Shown piece after piece: positions 41,560-51,094 of a stretch of DNA of 64,000 nucleotides. A program made the position numbers and the translations under genes. Within the stretch, counting starts at the first letter, position 1. The number at the start of each line of letters is the position of its first letter. The notes under the pieces were generated by a model, which was given only the letters and a program-made list of their open reading frames with translations, did not search any database and was not told the origin of the DNA. The stretch is from Aliarcobacter cryaerophilus (lineage in GTDB: Bacteria > Campylobacterota > Campylobacteria > Campylobacterales > Arcobacteraceae), in contig NZ_CP060694.1 in the NCBI RefSeq assembly GCF_014352935.1, forward strand, positions 868,001 to 932,000, read 5' to 3'.

Positions 41560-42286
41560 TTATCTCTCTTTCTCTTTTTTGATTATAAGAATCTCTTAAA
41601 TATGGGTATAAATCTATAGCATCTCGTTTAATAATCTCATACATATTTGGGTTAAAAGAGTACTCATTTACTTTATACCAAGAGTCAATTGCTATTGCTT
41701 GTCCTATATTTTGAGGAATTTTATACTCCAATGTATTGTGTCCTAATCTATCAGTTGGCGATAATAAGAAATCACCCGCAAGCCCTATAATATCTCTAGG
41801 ATTTGAAGGTCCTAAAAGTGGTAAAACTATATGAAAACCTTGACCAACTCCCCAATATCCTAAAGTTTGTCCAAAATCTTCTCTATAAATTTTCATGCCT
41901 AAAGTATTTGTTGCTTGATCCATAAATCCACCAAATCCCCAGATAGTATTTACCAAAAATCTTCCTAACTCTTTTCCTGCATTTTCAAATTTAAACTGTA
42001 AAAGATTATTTGCAAATCTAATAGGAAAAAATAGATTTGTAAAAAAGTTATTTATACCAGTTCTTGCAACTTCTGGTACAACATAAGCATAACCTTTTGC
42101 TGTTGGAGTTAGAACATATGTATAAAAACTATCATTAAAAGATGTCATAACTCTGTTGTATCCACTTAGTGGATCAAACACTACACTATTTGTGGGTTTA
42201 AACTCATTTTCTAAATCTTCAGGAAAATTTCCTTCATTTGCAAAGCAAAATATTGATAGTAATAATGTTAATAATATTTTTCTCAA
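41552..42286 (-). CDS. mlaA: MlaA/VacJ-family outer-membrane lipid-asymmetry protein
   Basis: 244 residues with a signal peptide (KILLTLLLSIFCFANEG). The family stretches are FDPLSGYNRVMTSFNDSF, GINNFFTNLFFPIRFANNLL, FGQTLGYWGVGQGFHIVLPL and GPSNPRDIIGLAGDFLLSP. MlaA removes misplaced phospholipid from the outer leaflet. The only cysteine of the signal region is in IFCF, a poor lipobox, so it may not be a lipoprotein. It is the first gene of the operon. Confidence 0.88.
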   Translation of the reverse strand: MRKILLTLLLSIFCFANEGNFPEDLENEFKPTNSVVFDPLSGYNRVMTSFNDSFYTYVLTPTAKGYAYVVPEVARTGINNFFTNLFFPIRFANNLLQFKFENAGKELGRFLVNTIWGFGGFMDQATNTLGMKIYREDFGQTLGYWGVGQGFHIVLPLLGPSNPRDIIGLAGDFLLSPTDRLGHNTLEYKIPQNIGQAIAIDSWYKVNEYSFNPNMYEIIKRDAIDLYPYLRDSYNQKREREINE

Positions 42287-42410
42287 AATGGTCCTTTTTA
42301 AATAAAAATAAAATTGTAGCTAAAGTTTATAAAGAGAAAACTTTAACTATTTTATTAATATATTTTTAGATACAATACCACCTAAAAAATATTATTTTAT
42401 GGAGTTTTTT

Positions 42411-43121
42411 ATGGGAAGAGCTTTTGAATATAGAAAAGCAGCAAAGATGAAAAGATGGGGAAATATGTCAAGAGTATTTCCAAAATTAGCTAGAGCTATC
42501 GAAGTTGCAGCAAAAAGTGGTGTTCCTGATCCTGAAATGAATTCAGCTTTAAGAACTGCTATTTTAAATGCAAAAGCTGAAAATATGCCAAAAGCAAATA
42601 TCGATGCAGCTATAAAAAGAGCAACAGGAAAAGACTCAGCAAACTTTTCTGAAGTTAATTTTGAAGGTAAAGGACCTCATGGAGTTTTAGTTTTTGTTGA
42701 AACAGCAACAGACAACAACACAAGAACAGTTGCAAATATAAAAATGTATTTTAATAAAACACAAGGACAAGTTGTACCAACTGGTTCTTTAGAGTTTTTC
42801 TTTGATAGAAAAGCTATTTTTGAATTTGCAAAACCAGCTAATTATGAGCTAGAAGAGCTAGAACTGGAGCTAATAGATGCTGGACTTGAAGAGCTTGAAG
42901 AAGAGGATGGTTTATGTTTAGCTTATGCAAACTATACTGACTTTGGAAATATGAATCAAAAATTTGAAGAACTTGGAATTGAACTTACAAAAGCAGAGTT
43001 AAAAAGAATTCCAAATAACCCACAAGAGTTTACGGAAGCACAACAAGAAGATATTGGAAAGCTTATAGAAAAGCTAGAAGATGATGATGATGTGCAAGCT
43101 GTTTATACAAATATTGCATAA
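42411..43121 (+). CDS. yebC: YebC/PmpR-family protein
   Basis: 236 residues from ATG 42411. GGAG at 42401-42404 fits this start better than the ATG 12 bases earlier. The N-terminus [20 protein letters not shown] and the block [20 protein letters not shown] are hallmarks. YebC-type proteins act as translation factors or transcriptional regulators; the role here is not fixed by sequence. TACAAT at 42371-42376 is a likely -10 element. Confidence 0.93.
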   Translation: MGRAFEYRKAAKMKRWGNMSRVFPKLARAIEVAAKSGVPDPEMNSALRTAILNAKAENMPKANIDAAIKRATGKDSANFSEVNFEGKGPHGVLVFVETATDNNTRTVANIKMYFNKTQGQVVPTGSLEFFFDRKAIFEFAKPANYELEELELELIDAGLEELEEEDGLCLAYANYTDFGNMNQKFEELGIELTKAELKRIPNNPQEFTEAQQEDIGKLIEKLEDDDDVQAVYTNIA

Positions 43122-43192
43122 AAATCAAAAGTAGGGTGTAGTATTTTAATCTATACCCTAAGAAAATATAAAATCTTTACAAAATTTAAAAT

Positions 43193-44959
43193 CTAATTTA
43201 TAAGTTGATGTTTTACAAAATCTTTATAATGTCCTGTTTTATCTTCAAGTTCTAAATGAGTTCCACTTTGTACTAATTCACCATCTTCAAGTACAAAAAT
43301 CTTTGAAGCATTTTTTACAGTGCTTAATCTGTGAGCGATTGTAATTACTGTTTTATCTTTTAAAATATTTTCAAGATTTTCAAAAAGTTTTGTCTCTGTT
43401 TGTACATCTAAAGCTGAAGTTGATTCATCGAAAATAACTACGCTAGGATTTGCTAAAATCATTCTAGCAATTGATAATCTTTGTCGCTGACCACCACTTA
43501 GTCTTATTCCCATTTTCCCAACAATAGTATCTAAACCATCTGGTAAATTTTCAAGCATAGAGTTTAATTGAGCTATTTTTAAAGCCTCTTTAATCTTTTC
43601 ATTACTTATATCTTCACCCATTGTAAGATTAAATCGTAAAGTATTATTAAATAAAATAGGCATTTGAAGTACCAAAAATATATGCTCTCTTAAGCTCTTT
43701 TTTGAAATATTATCAATACTTATATCGTTGTACAAAATATCACCACTATTTTTTGCATAAAATCCAGCTATAAGTTGTGAAATAGTAGTTTTTCCACTTC
43801 CACTAGCTCCAATTATTGCAACTTTTTCACCACTTTTTATAGAAAAACTAATATTTTTTAATGTTGTTTTATCTTCTGTATAAGAAAAAGTAAGATTTTT
43901 AAGAGTTATATCTATCTTCTTATCTTTTAACTCTATATTTCCATCACTTTCAGTTTTTAGTTCTAAAACTTTGTTAATTCTTCCAATAGCTGCTTTTGCA
44001 CTAGCAAGAGAGTATTGAATAGATAAAATCTCTTGAACAGGAGTCATAATAAACCAAATGTATCCAAACATAGCAAACATAAGTCCAATTGATAAATCAC
44101 TATAAGCTACTAATAAAAGTCCTGTTGCTCTAAATATTTCAAAAGCAAAAAGGAAAATTGTATATGAAAACTTTTCATAGGCTACACTTTTGTAGTTGAA
44201 CTCATTTGAAGCTCTTTTTATATCTTCAGCTTTTTTTATAGATGTATCAAAAAAATTCTCTTCTTTATTACTTGCTTTTATTTGAGAAAATAGGTCTAAA
44301 GTCTCATTTATATTATTTTGGAAAGCTTCAATAGTGGCATTTTCCTCTTTTTTAAGTTCACCTGTTTTTTTAGCAATTCTTCTTGATATTATTGCAATTG
44401 TTGGTTGAGTTAAAAGTATCATTAATCCTAAAACAAAATCTATTTTTATAATTACAAAACCAACAGCTAAAAGAGTCAAAGAAGAAGTTATAAGTTTGCT
44501 TGAAACATTTACAATAAAACTATCAAGAGTGTTTACATCTGTTATTAAGTTTGCAGATATCTTTCCACTTCCTAAACTTTCATATTCATTCATATTTACT
44601 TTTTTTAGATGATTTAGGAGTTTTACTCTAATGTCAAATATTACTATTTTTGATATTTTTGTAAATATTTTTGTATTTATAACTCCAAAAATAAAGTGAA
44701 AAGCTCGTAAACAAATCACAACAACAGTAACAATTGCAATATAATAAAAAGCATTTCCGCTACCAAAAAACTCATTTATATTGTTTACAAAAAAGTCTGG
44801 TTTATTTAGTAATACTTCATCAACTAAAAGTGGAAGTAAAAGAGGAATAGGAACGCTTATTAAAATTCCTATTACTGTAAAAATTTGTCCTAAAATTAGT
44901 GCTTTTTTATTTTTTAATAAAAGTTTATATATAGATTTTAAAGATATTTTGTTATTCAT
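43193..44959 (-). CDS. ABC exporter (membrane and ATPase domains fused)
   Basis: 588 residues. Six membrane segments (1-320) are followed by an ATPase domain with Walker A IGASGSGKTTISQL, signature LSGGQRQRLSIARMI, Walker B SVVIFDESTSALD and switch histidine in TIAHRLSTVKN. A type-IV exporter half acting as a homodimer or paired subunit. The substrate (lipid, drug or peptide) is unknown. It is transcribed alone. Confidence 0.88.
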   Translation of the reverse strand: MNNKISLKSIYKLLLKNKKALILGQIFTVIGILISVPIPLLLPLLVDEVLLNKPDFFVNNINEFFGSGNAFYYIAIVTVVVICLRAFHFIFGVINTKIFTKISKIVIFDIRVKLLNHLKKVNMNEYESLGSGKISANLITDVNTLDSFIVNVSSKLITSSLTLLAVGFVIIKIDFVLGLMILLTQPTIAIISRRIAKKTGELKKEENATIEAFQNNINETLDLFSQIKASNKEENFFDTSIKKAEDIKRASNEFNYKSVAYEKFSYTIFLFAFEIFRATGLLLVAYSDLSIGLMFAMFGYIWFIMTPVQEILSIQYSLASAKAAIGRINKVLELKTESDGNIELKDKKIDITLKNLTFSYTEDKTTLKNISFSIKSGEKVAIIGASGSGKTTISQLIAGFYAKNSGDILYNDISIDNISKKSLREHIFLVLQMPILFNNTLRFNLTMGEDISNEKIKEALKIAQLNSMLENLPDGLDTIVGKMGIRLSGGQRQRLSIARMILANPSVVIFDESTSALDVQTETKLFENLENILKDKTVITIAHRLSTVKNASKIFVLEDGELVQSGTHLELEDKTGHYKDFVKHQLIN

Positions 44960-45044
44960 AGAGCCATTATATCAATTTTTTGCTACAATAAACAATTATT
45001 CTACAGTTCTTGAGTAAAGTAAAAATAAAAAAAGAGTTGGATCT

Positions 45045-45287
45045 ATGCGGAAGTTAATTTTGTGTTTTTTTATTTTAATGACTTTTGGTTTTGCAAAAGA
45101 GAATTTTAGCCAAATGAGTAATCAGGAGCTAATAGAGATTATAGGGTTTGTTGATGAGAAAGATATGGCAGATTTTCAAAAAGAGCTAGAAATAAGATTG
45201 GGAAAGATGAATACTCATGAAAAAGCTCAATATGAAAAAAGATTAGTTGAAACACCTGAAAGAAAGATAATTGAAGATGAAGAGTAA
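45045..45287 (+). CDS. Small secreted DUF1104 protein
   Basis: 80 residues with a signal peptide (RKLILCFFILMTFGFA) and mature motifs NFSQMSNQELIEIIGFV and FQKELEIRLGKMNTHEKAQY typical of DUF1104, common in Campylobacterota and of unknown function. It overlaps the response regulator gene by 17 bases and probably shares its transcript. Confidence 0.83.
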   Translation: MRKLILCFFILMTFGFAKENFSQMSNQELIEIIGFVDEKDMADFQKELEIRLGKMNTHEKAQYEKRLVETPERKIIEDEE

Positions 45288-45945
45288 AATTTTACTGCTT
45301 GAAGATGATTATAACTTAAGCGAAACAGTTTGCGAATATTTTGAAGAAGAGGGTTTTGATGTAGTTTGTGTACATGATGGAGATGACGCTTTGTCAAAAA
45401 TATATGAACAAAACTTTGACTTACTTCTTTTAGACGTAAATGTTCCAAAAAAGAGTGGTTTTGAAGTATTAAAAGAGGTTAGAGCTATTGGAAAAACAAC
45501 TCCTGCAATATTTATAACATCTTTAAACTCTATGAGTTCTTTAGAAGAGGGATTTCTTAGTGGTTGTGATGATTATATTAGAAAACCTTTTGAGATAAAA
45601 GAGTTACTATTAAGAGTTCAAACTTTAATAAAAAAAGAGTTTTCAAATAAAAACGAAGTAGTTGAAATTTCTGCTAATGTTACATTTAATACAATCTCAA
45701 ATGAACTAAAATCAAATAATGAAGAGATAAAATTAAATTTAAAAGAGTTAAAACTTTTGAAATTTTTTCTTCAAAATCCAAATGAACTACTCTCTCACGA
45801 TAGAATTTATGATTTTGTTTGGGATTATGATGAAGAATATAGTGATAACTCTTTAAGAACTTATATAAAAAACCTTAGAAAGATTTTGGGAAAAGATAAA
45901 ATTGTTAGTTTTAAAAAGCTCGGGTATAGATTTATCCAAGAGTGA
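45271..45945 (+). CDS. OmpR-family response regulator
   Basis: 224 residues. The receiver has the acidic pair LLEDDYN, the phospho-acceptor in LLLLDVNVPKKSGFEVLKE, PAIFITSLNS and the lysine in YIRKPFEIKE. The C-terminal winged helix ends with SDNSLRTYIKNLRKIL and KKLGYRFIQE. It works with the kinase that follows and is coupled to the DUF1104 gene. It has the same layout as the regulator at 5383. Confidence 0.92.
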   Translation: MKMKSKILLLEDDYNLSETVCEYFEEEGFDVVCVHDGDDALSKIYEQNFDLLLLDVNVPKKSGFEVLKEVRAIGKTTPAIFITSLNSMSSLEEGFLSGCDDYIRKPFEIKELLLRVQTLIKKEFSNKNEVVEISANVTFNTISNELKSNNEEIKLNLKELKLLKFFLQNPNELLSHDRIYDFVWDYDEEYSDNSLRTYIKNLRKILGKDKIVSFKKLGYRFIQE

Positions 45946-47095
45946 AACTAGAACTATTATTGGGTTTAGTTTAATTTACTCAATATTAGTTTTGGTTATT
46001 TTGGGTGTTATTACTTTTTTATATTATCAATTTAAAAAAGATTTAATGCTTCAAGATGTTAGACAAACTCTTCAAAACTACTCAAATACTCAAATTGCAA
46101 ATTTAAAAGAGTTGCACATTAATATTGATAAATCAGATATATATCCAAGAGATGAAAGATTTAATTCGGCTATTTATGATAGCTCAAAAAAGAAAATTTT
46201 TTCAACTTTACTTATGGGTGATGTAAAACTAGATGAAGTTATATATTTAAAAGATGGGTATATTCATTTAATCAAAGAGCCAGAATCTTACTATTTAGGT
46301 AGTAAATATGTAATTGTTGAGATAGAAGATGATAATATTTGGTTTGCAAATATTAAATATAAAATGCTTTTTTGGTTTTTGTTTTCATTTATTTTGCTTC
46401 TATTTGTTGGATATTTTATTGCAAAACTATTTTTAAAACCAATGAGAGAGTCTATACAAATGCTTGATAGATTTATAAAAGATACAACGCATGAGTTAAA
46501 TACTCCAATTGCTGCAATTTTATCAAATATACAGATGATAAATAAAGATAATATTGATGAAAAGTTAGCAAAAAAGATAAATAGAATAGAAATAGGTGCA
46601 AAAACAATTTCAAATATATACGAAGATTTAACTTTTGTCTCTTTAAATAATCAGATAATCTCAAATAATGAAAAGTTGAATTTTTCTCAAATTTTAAATC
46701 AAAGAGTTGATTTTTTTAAATCAATTGCTAATAGTAAACAAATTGAGTTTATTTTAGATATAAAAGAGAATGTTTTTATAGTTTGTGATATAAAAAAACT
46801 ATCAAAACTAATAGATAATATTCTTTCTAATGCAATAAAATATAATAAGTTTCAAGGATTTATAAAAGTTACTTTAAAAGATAAAATTTTGATAATTGAA
46901 GATAGTGGAAAAGGTATGAGTAAAGATAATTTAGCAAATCTTTTTACAAGATATAAAAGATTTGATAAAAGTGTAGGTGGCTTTGGAATAGGGCTTAATA
47001 TTGTATCTCTTATAGCAAAAGAGTATGATTTGAAAATTGATGTTATTTCAAAAATTGATGTAGGAACAAGGATAAAAATAAGATGGCAAGATTAG
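45902..47095 (+). CDS. Sensor histidine kinase
   Basis: About 397 residues. Two membrane helices (FSLIYSILVLVILGVITFLY and MLFWFLFSFILLLFVGYFIA) frame a periplasmic domain of about 100 residues. The phospho-histidine is in DTTHELNTPIAAILSNIQMI, the N box in LIDNILSNAIKYNKF, and the ATP lid in GGFGIGLNIVSLIA. The start is uncertain: no ATG is in range, and TTG 45902 (inside the regulator gene) is the best candidate. It overlaps the cytochrome gene by 13 bases. Confidence 0.87.
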   Translation: MLVLKSSGIDLSKSETRTIIGFSLIYSILVLVILGVITFLYYQFKKDLMLQDVRQTLQNYSNTQIANLKELHINIDKSDIYPRDERFNSAIYDSSKKKIFSTLLMGDVKLDEVIYLKDGYIHLIKEPESYYLGSKYVIVEIEDDNIWFANIKYKMLFWFLFSFILLLFVGYFIAKLFLKPMRESIQMLDRFIKDTTHELNTPIAAILSNIQMINKDNIDEKLAKKINRIEIGAKTISNIYEDLTFVSLNNQIISNNEKLNFSQILNQRVDFFKSIANSKQIEFILDIKENVFIVCDIKKLSKLIDNILSNAIKYNKFQGFIKVTLKDKILIIEDSGKGMSKDNLANLFTRYKRFDKSVGGFGIGLNIVSLIAKEYDLKIDVISKIDVGTRIKIRWQD

Positions 47096-47421
47096 TGATT
47101 TTTTTATGTTTAACATCTATTTTTGCTTTTTCTAATCCAAAAAATATTTATGAAAGAAATTGTGTGACTTGTCACAATAGAATTCCTGTTACTATAGATA
47201 AATACTTTTATAGATATTTACTTGAATATAGTAGCGAAGAAGATGTTAAAAAAGCTATGTTTGAGTTTTTAAAAAACCCTACAAAAGAGAAGAGTTTGAT
47301 GTCTGAATCAATTATAAAAAGATTTGGCTTAAAGAAAAAAACAAGACTAAGTGACAATGAATTAAAAGAGGCTTTGGATATTTATTGGAGTGAGTATAAT
47401 CTTTTTGATAAATTAAAGTAA
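47083..47421 (+). CDS. Small periplasmic c-type cytochrome
   Basis: 112 residues with a signal peptide (RLVIFLCLTSIFAFSNP) and a single heme-c site CVTCH in NIYERNCVTCHNRIPV. The rest is helical without a clear distal methionine motif. It is coupled to the kinase gene, so it may be a redox partner or part of the signal sensed by the two-component system. Physiological role unknown. Confidence 0.82.
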   Translation: MARLVIFLCLTSIFAFSNPKNIYERNCVTCHNRIPVTIDKYFYRYLLEYSSEEDVKKAMFEFLKNPTKEKSLMSESIIKRFGLKKKTRLSDNELKEALDIYWSEYNLFDKLK

Positions 47422-47441
47422 AAGAGAGATTATCTCTCTTT
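47421..47441. terminator. Terminator between the cytochrome and PAS-protein genes
   Basis: AAAGAGAGAT pairs with ATCTCTCTTT with almost no loop, and A or T bases flank both sides. It serves both convergent genes and overlaps the PAS gene stop. Confidence 0.6.
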
Positions 47442-47825
47442 AGTTATAAGCTCTTTGTAAAGCTTTTCATGAGCTTCTATCTCAACTCTACTAGCTTTTC
47501 TTCTACAAGATAAAAATCCTTTTGTATTTTCACTAGTAACTGTTGGAAATACAGTTGCATAAACCCAATAAAAATCTCCGTTTTTTGCACGATTTTTTAC
47601 ATATCCTGTCCAAATATTACCTTTTTTTACAGTTTCCCATAAATCTTTAAATGCAACTTTTGGCATATCTTTATGTCTTATTATATTGTGTGGTTGACCA
47701 ATTAACTCATCTATATCATAACCTGCAATCTTACAAAAATCATCATTTGCAAATAATATGATACCTTTTTCATCTGTTTCACTCACTAAAAAAGTGTAAT
47801 CATTAAGCACTATCTCTTTTGACAT
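47430..47825 (-). CDS. cetB: PAS-domain energy-taxis protein, CetB-like
   Basis: 131 residues that are one PAS domain with the Aer-type pattern: ILFANDDFCKIAGYDIDELI, GQPHNIIRHKDMPKVAFKDL, WETVKKGNIWTGYVKNRAKN and GDFYWVYATVFPT. Aer-like domains bind FAD and report redox state. It lies 14 bp downstream of a chemoreceptor gene without a PAS domain, as in the bipartite CetA/CetB system of Campylobacter. It would pass its signal through that receptor. Confidence 0.85.
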   Translation of the reverse strand: MSKEIVLNDYTFLVSETDEKGIILFANDDFCKIAGYDIDELIGQPHNIIRHKDMPKVAFKDLWETVKKGNIWTGYVKNRAKNGDFYWVYATVFPTVTSENTKGFLSCRRKASRVEIEAHEKLYKELITKER

Positions 47826-47839
47826 ATCTACTCCTTAAT

Positions 47840-49240
47840 TTAACTTACTTTTTTAGTTTTTGCATCTTCCACTAAAATTTTTGCCATAGCTAAAGTTTCA
47901 TTTGCAATTATTGCAACATTGCTAGCTTCACTAGCATTTTCTTGAGTTACTCTATCCAAAATAGATACAGCATCATTTATTTGTTCTATCCCTTTTAATT
48001 GTTCACTAGAAGCAATACTTACATCTTGAATAATATCTATAGTTTCAGAAATTAATTTATTTAAGTTACTATATCCAGCTTTCATCTCATCGGATATTTT
48101 TTTACCATCATTTGTTTTGCTTGTAGCATTTTCAACTAAATCTTTTATCTCTTTTGCAGCTTCTGCACTTCTATTTGCTAAATTTCGTACTTCTTGTGCA
48201 ACAACTGCAAAACCTTTTCCAGCTTCACCAGCGGTTGCAGCTTCAACAGCGGCATTTAACGATAGAATGTTTGTTTGGAATGCTATTTGATCAATTACTT
48301 CTATAGCTTCATTTATTGCTTCAACTTTCGCATTTATCTCATCCATAGAAGAAGCTGTTTTATTTGCTAAATTTTCACCTAAAATTACACTATCTTTTAC
48401 ATCTTTACTTAAGTTTGACATCTTATGAGCATTTTGAGTGTTATTTTTTGTTATACCTGTAATCTCTTCAAGCGCAGCAGCTGTCTCTTCAAGACTTGCT
48501 GCTTGTGCATTTGCTTTGTTTGCTAAATTTTCAACACTTCTATTCATAGTTAAAGAGTTTTTTTCTAGTAATGCCCCATTTTTTAGATTATGTTTAGCAT
48601 TGTTATTTAATTCAGAACCAAGTTGATTAATCTGCTCCATAGCAAGTTTCATTTTACCTTTTAAAATAGGATTTATATTTACCTGTCTTCTATAATCATG
48701 CTCAGAATAAAGTCCTATAATCTCAACTAAATCTTCAATATTTGTATTTGCTCGAACTAACATTTTATTTACAACTTCTTTTAAAGTATGTACCATAAAG
48801 TTTGATGTACTTGAAGTTATTTGTGTAGAGTATATACCTTGAGCTACTTTGTCAAGAGCAATTACCAACTCTCCCAAAACATGCATATCATCTTTTCTCA
48901 TTCTATCGTATTTATCAAAATATTGGTTCAACTCCTTAAGTATAGCTCCTATATCATCATTTTTTATATATTCAGCTTTTCTAATATTATTTGTTTTGAA
49001 AAACATATAATCCATAAGATTTTCTATATACTCTTTTATTCTATTAATACCACCTACAACTCTTTGCATAGAGTTATAATTTATATATCCAACTATAATA
49101 GCAAATACAATGTTTACAGCAATAATAGCAGATATTTTATGATCACTTAAGATAGCAACAGTACTAATAGCAGCAAAACCAATTTGGCTTAGAACCATAT
49201 TTAAGAAAAAACGTTGTTTTGAGGTAAGATTCATAAACAT
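47840..49240 (-). CDS. cetA: Methyl-accepting chemotaxis protein, CetA-like
   Basis: 466 residues. Two hydrophobic helices near the N-terminus ([20 protein letters not shown] and [17 protein letters not shown]) have almost no periplasmic part, so it senses no external ligand by itself. A HAMP-like linker and a long coiled coil follow, with the hairpin tip [20 protein letters not shown], the CheA/CheW contact region. It fits CetA, which couples the PAS protein to the chemotaxis system. Confidence 0.85.
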   Translation of the reverse strand: MFMNLTSKQRFFLNMVLSQIGFAAISTVAILSDHKISAIIAVNIVFAIIVGYINYNSMQRVVGGINRIKEYIENLMDYMFFKTNNIRKAEYIKNDDIGAILKELNQYFDKYDRMRKDDMHVLGELVIALDKVAQGIYSTQITSSTSNFMVHTLKEVVNKMLVRANTNIEDLVEIIGLYSEHDYRRQVNINPILKGKMKLAMEQINQLGSELNNNAKHNLKNGALLEKNSLTMNRSVENLANKANAQAASLEETAAALEEITGITKNNTQNAHKMSNLSKDVKDSVILGENLANKTASSMDEINAKVEAINEAIEVIDQIAFQTNILSLNAAVEAATAGEAGKGFAVVAQEVRNLANRSAEAAKEIKDLVENATSKTNDGKKISDEMKAGYSNLNKLISETIDIIQDVSIASSEQLKGIEQINDAVSILDRVTQENASEASNVAIIANETLAMAKILVEDAKTKKVS

Positions 49241-49333
49241 TTAGAAACCTTTTTATAAGATTAGAAATTATAGATAAATAACTTTTAAATACATCTTAAG
49301 TACAATTGACAAAGATACCATATAATAGATGTT

Positions 49334-50017
49334 TTAAGAGTTTTTAAATAAAGTTGATCCAACTCTTATTAAGTTTGAGCCACATGCGATTGCAAGTTCA
49401 AAATCTCCACTCATTCCCATAGAACAGTATCTTGCACCAAAAGGTTTTAGTGAATCAAAAATTTCTTTTGTAATAATAAAACTATCTTTTATTATTTTTT
49501 CATCTTCACTATTTGCTCCAATAGTCATAACACCTTTTAAAATAATATTTGGACATATATTAATAATATTTTTATATATTTCTACTGCATCTTTTGGGTC
49601 AACTCCACTTTTACTATCTTCATAACTTGAGTTTATTTGAAGTAAACAAGAGATTTTTTTATTTTTTTCAACTAATCTCTTATTTAGCTCAATTGCAAGT
49701 TCTAAAGAGTCCAAAGAGTGAATTAAAGTTGGGTTTAGGTCTATTAGATTGTTTATTTTATTTTTTTGTAAAGTACCAACAAAATGCCACTCTATTGGAA
49801 GTTCATCTAAAGCTTTAGATTTATCTCTTAAATCTTGAACTTTGTTCTCTCCAAAGGCTCGCTGACCAACTTCGTAAAGAGTTTTAATATCTTCAATAGT
49901 TGAATATTTTGAAATACCAACAATTTTTACTATATGATGCTCACTAACTCTAAGTCTAGCTGCTTCAACTTTTGTAATTAAGTTGTCGAGATTTTTTGTA
50001 GCAATAATTTTTTCCAT
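49334..50017 (-). CDS. YggS-family pyridoxal-phosphate-binding protein
   Basis: 227 residues of alanine-racemase-like fold. The lysine holding the cofactor is in VKIVGISKYSTIEDIKTLYE, with AFGENKVQDLRDK, IEWHFVGTLQKNKINNL, HSLDSLELA and MGMSGDFELAIACGSNLIRVG following. YggS/PLPHP proteins maintain pyridoxal-phosphate balance. It ends the pyrD operon, 10 bp after rseP. Confidence 0.92.
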   Translation of the reverse strand: MEKIIATKNLDNLITKVEAARLRVSEHHIVKIVGISKYSTIEDIKTLYEVGQRAFGENKVQDLRDKSKALDELPIEWHFVGTLQKNKINNLIDLNPTLIHSLDSLELAIELNKRLVEKNKKISCLLQINSSYEDSKSGVDPKDAVEIYKNIINICPNIILKGVMTIGANSEDEKIIKDSFIITKEIFDSLKPFGARYCSMGMSGDFELAIACGSNLIRVGSTLFKNS

Positions 50018-50027
50018 AAAATACCTT

Positions 50028-51086
50028 TTAGTTATTTAAAAATATTCTGTTAATATCGTTATAAATTCCAAGTAGCATCAAGCTTCCTAAAATCAACCAT
50101 CCCATTATTGTAAGAAACATAAAAACTTGATCACTAGGTTTTTTTCTCATAATCATCTCGTATAGATTAAACATAATATGTCCACCATCAAGTGCTGGAA
50201 TAGGAAGAAGATTTAAAACTCCTAAATTTACAGATATTAAAGCTGTGATTGTTAAAAGTGCTATTAAAGAGCTTTCACTAGCATCACTTATAACTTTTCC
50301 AATAGTAATAACTCCACCAATTTCACTACTAGGAATTACTCCAGATATTAGTTTTTGAACACCTTGAAAAATCATAGTTGATGCAAAAATAGTTTTTTCA
50401 TAAGCATAAAGTAAAGAGTCAAAAAAACCTAATTCTAAAGTTACTAATTCGCCTTTTGGTGCTACACCTATCATTCTTTTTTTAATATTTTCATTAAACA
50501 TATTTTGACTATCACTAACTACAGGATTAATTGTTTTTAGGATAATTTGATTATCTCTTTTTATATAAAACTGTAGAGAGCCTTGAGAGCTTGTTATAAC
50601 TTTACCTATTTCATCCCAAGATTTTATATCTATGTCATTTATTCTTATAATCTCATCATTAGTTTGTAATCCAGAAACTGCTGCAACAGAGTTTGGGCTG
50701 ATATTTCCAATAACAGGAGCTAAAGTTTTAGCACCCATAAGTGCAATATTAAAGTATAAAATAGCTGCTAAAATAAAGTTTGCAAATGGACCTGCAAATA
50801 ATATGATAATTCTTTGCCAAGGTTTTTTTGTATTGTATGAGTCATTTCCAGTTTCTACTAAAGTAGGGTTTGAGTCATCTTGACCTTTCATTTGTACATA
50901 TCCACCAAGAGGTATCATAGCAAACTGCCAAGTTGTACCTGCCCAATATTTACTATAAATTGCTTTTCCAAATCCAATTGAAAACTTTTCAACCTTTACA
51001 CCAAAAAATCTTGCTGCTAAAAAGTGTCCTAATTCATGAAAAAATACTAAAAAAGATAAAACCAGTAAAAAAGTAATAGTACCCAA
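50028..51086 (-). CDS. rseP: RIP site-2 zinc metalloprotease RseP
   Basis: 352 residues. The zinc motif HELGH lies in VFFHELGHFLAARFFGVKV at the N-terminus, a PDZ domain (about 110-190, VIGNISPNSVAAVSGL) lies in the periplasm, and the third metal ligand is in NLLPIPALDGGHIMFNLYEM. It cuts membrane-anchored regulators inside the membrane. Targets are not known here. It follows pgsA by 8 bp. Confidence 0.92.
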   Translation of the reverse strand: MGTITFLLVLSFLVFFHELGHFLAARFFGVKVEKFSIGFGKAIYSKYWAGTTWQFAMIPLGGYVQMKGQDDSNPTLVETGNDSYNTKKPWQRIIILFAGPFANFILAAILYFNIALMGAKTLAPVIGNISPNSVAAVSGLQTNDEIIRINDIDIKSWDEIGKVITSSQGSLQFYIKRDNQIILKTINPVVSDSQNMFNENIKKRMIGVAPKGELVTLELGFFDSLLYAYEKTIFASTMIFQGVQKLISGVIPSSEIGGVITIGKVISDASESSLIALLTITALISVNLGVLNLLPIPALDGGHIMFNLYEMIMRKKPSDQVFMFLTIMGWLILGSLMLLGIYNDINRIFLNN

Positions 51087-51094
51087 AAAAATCC

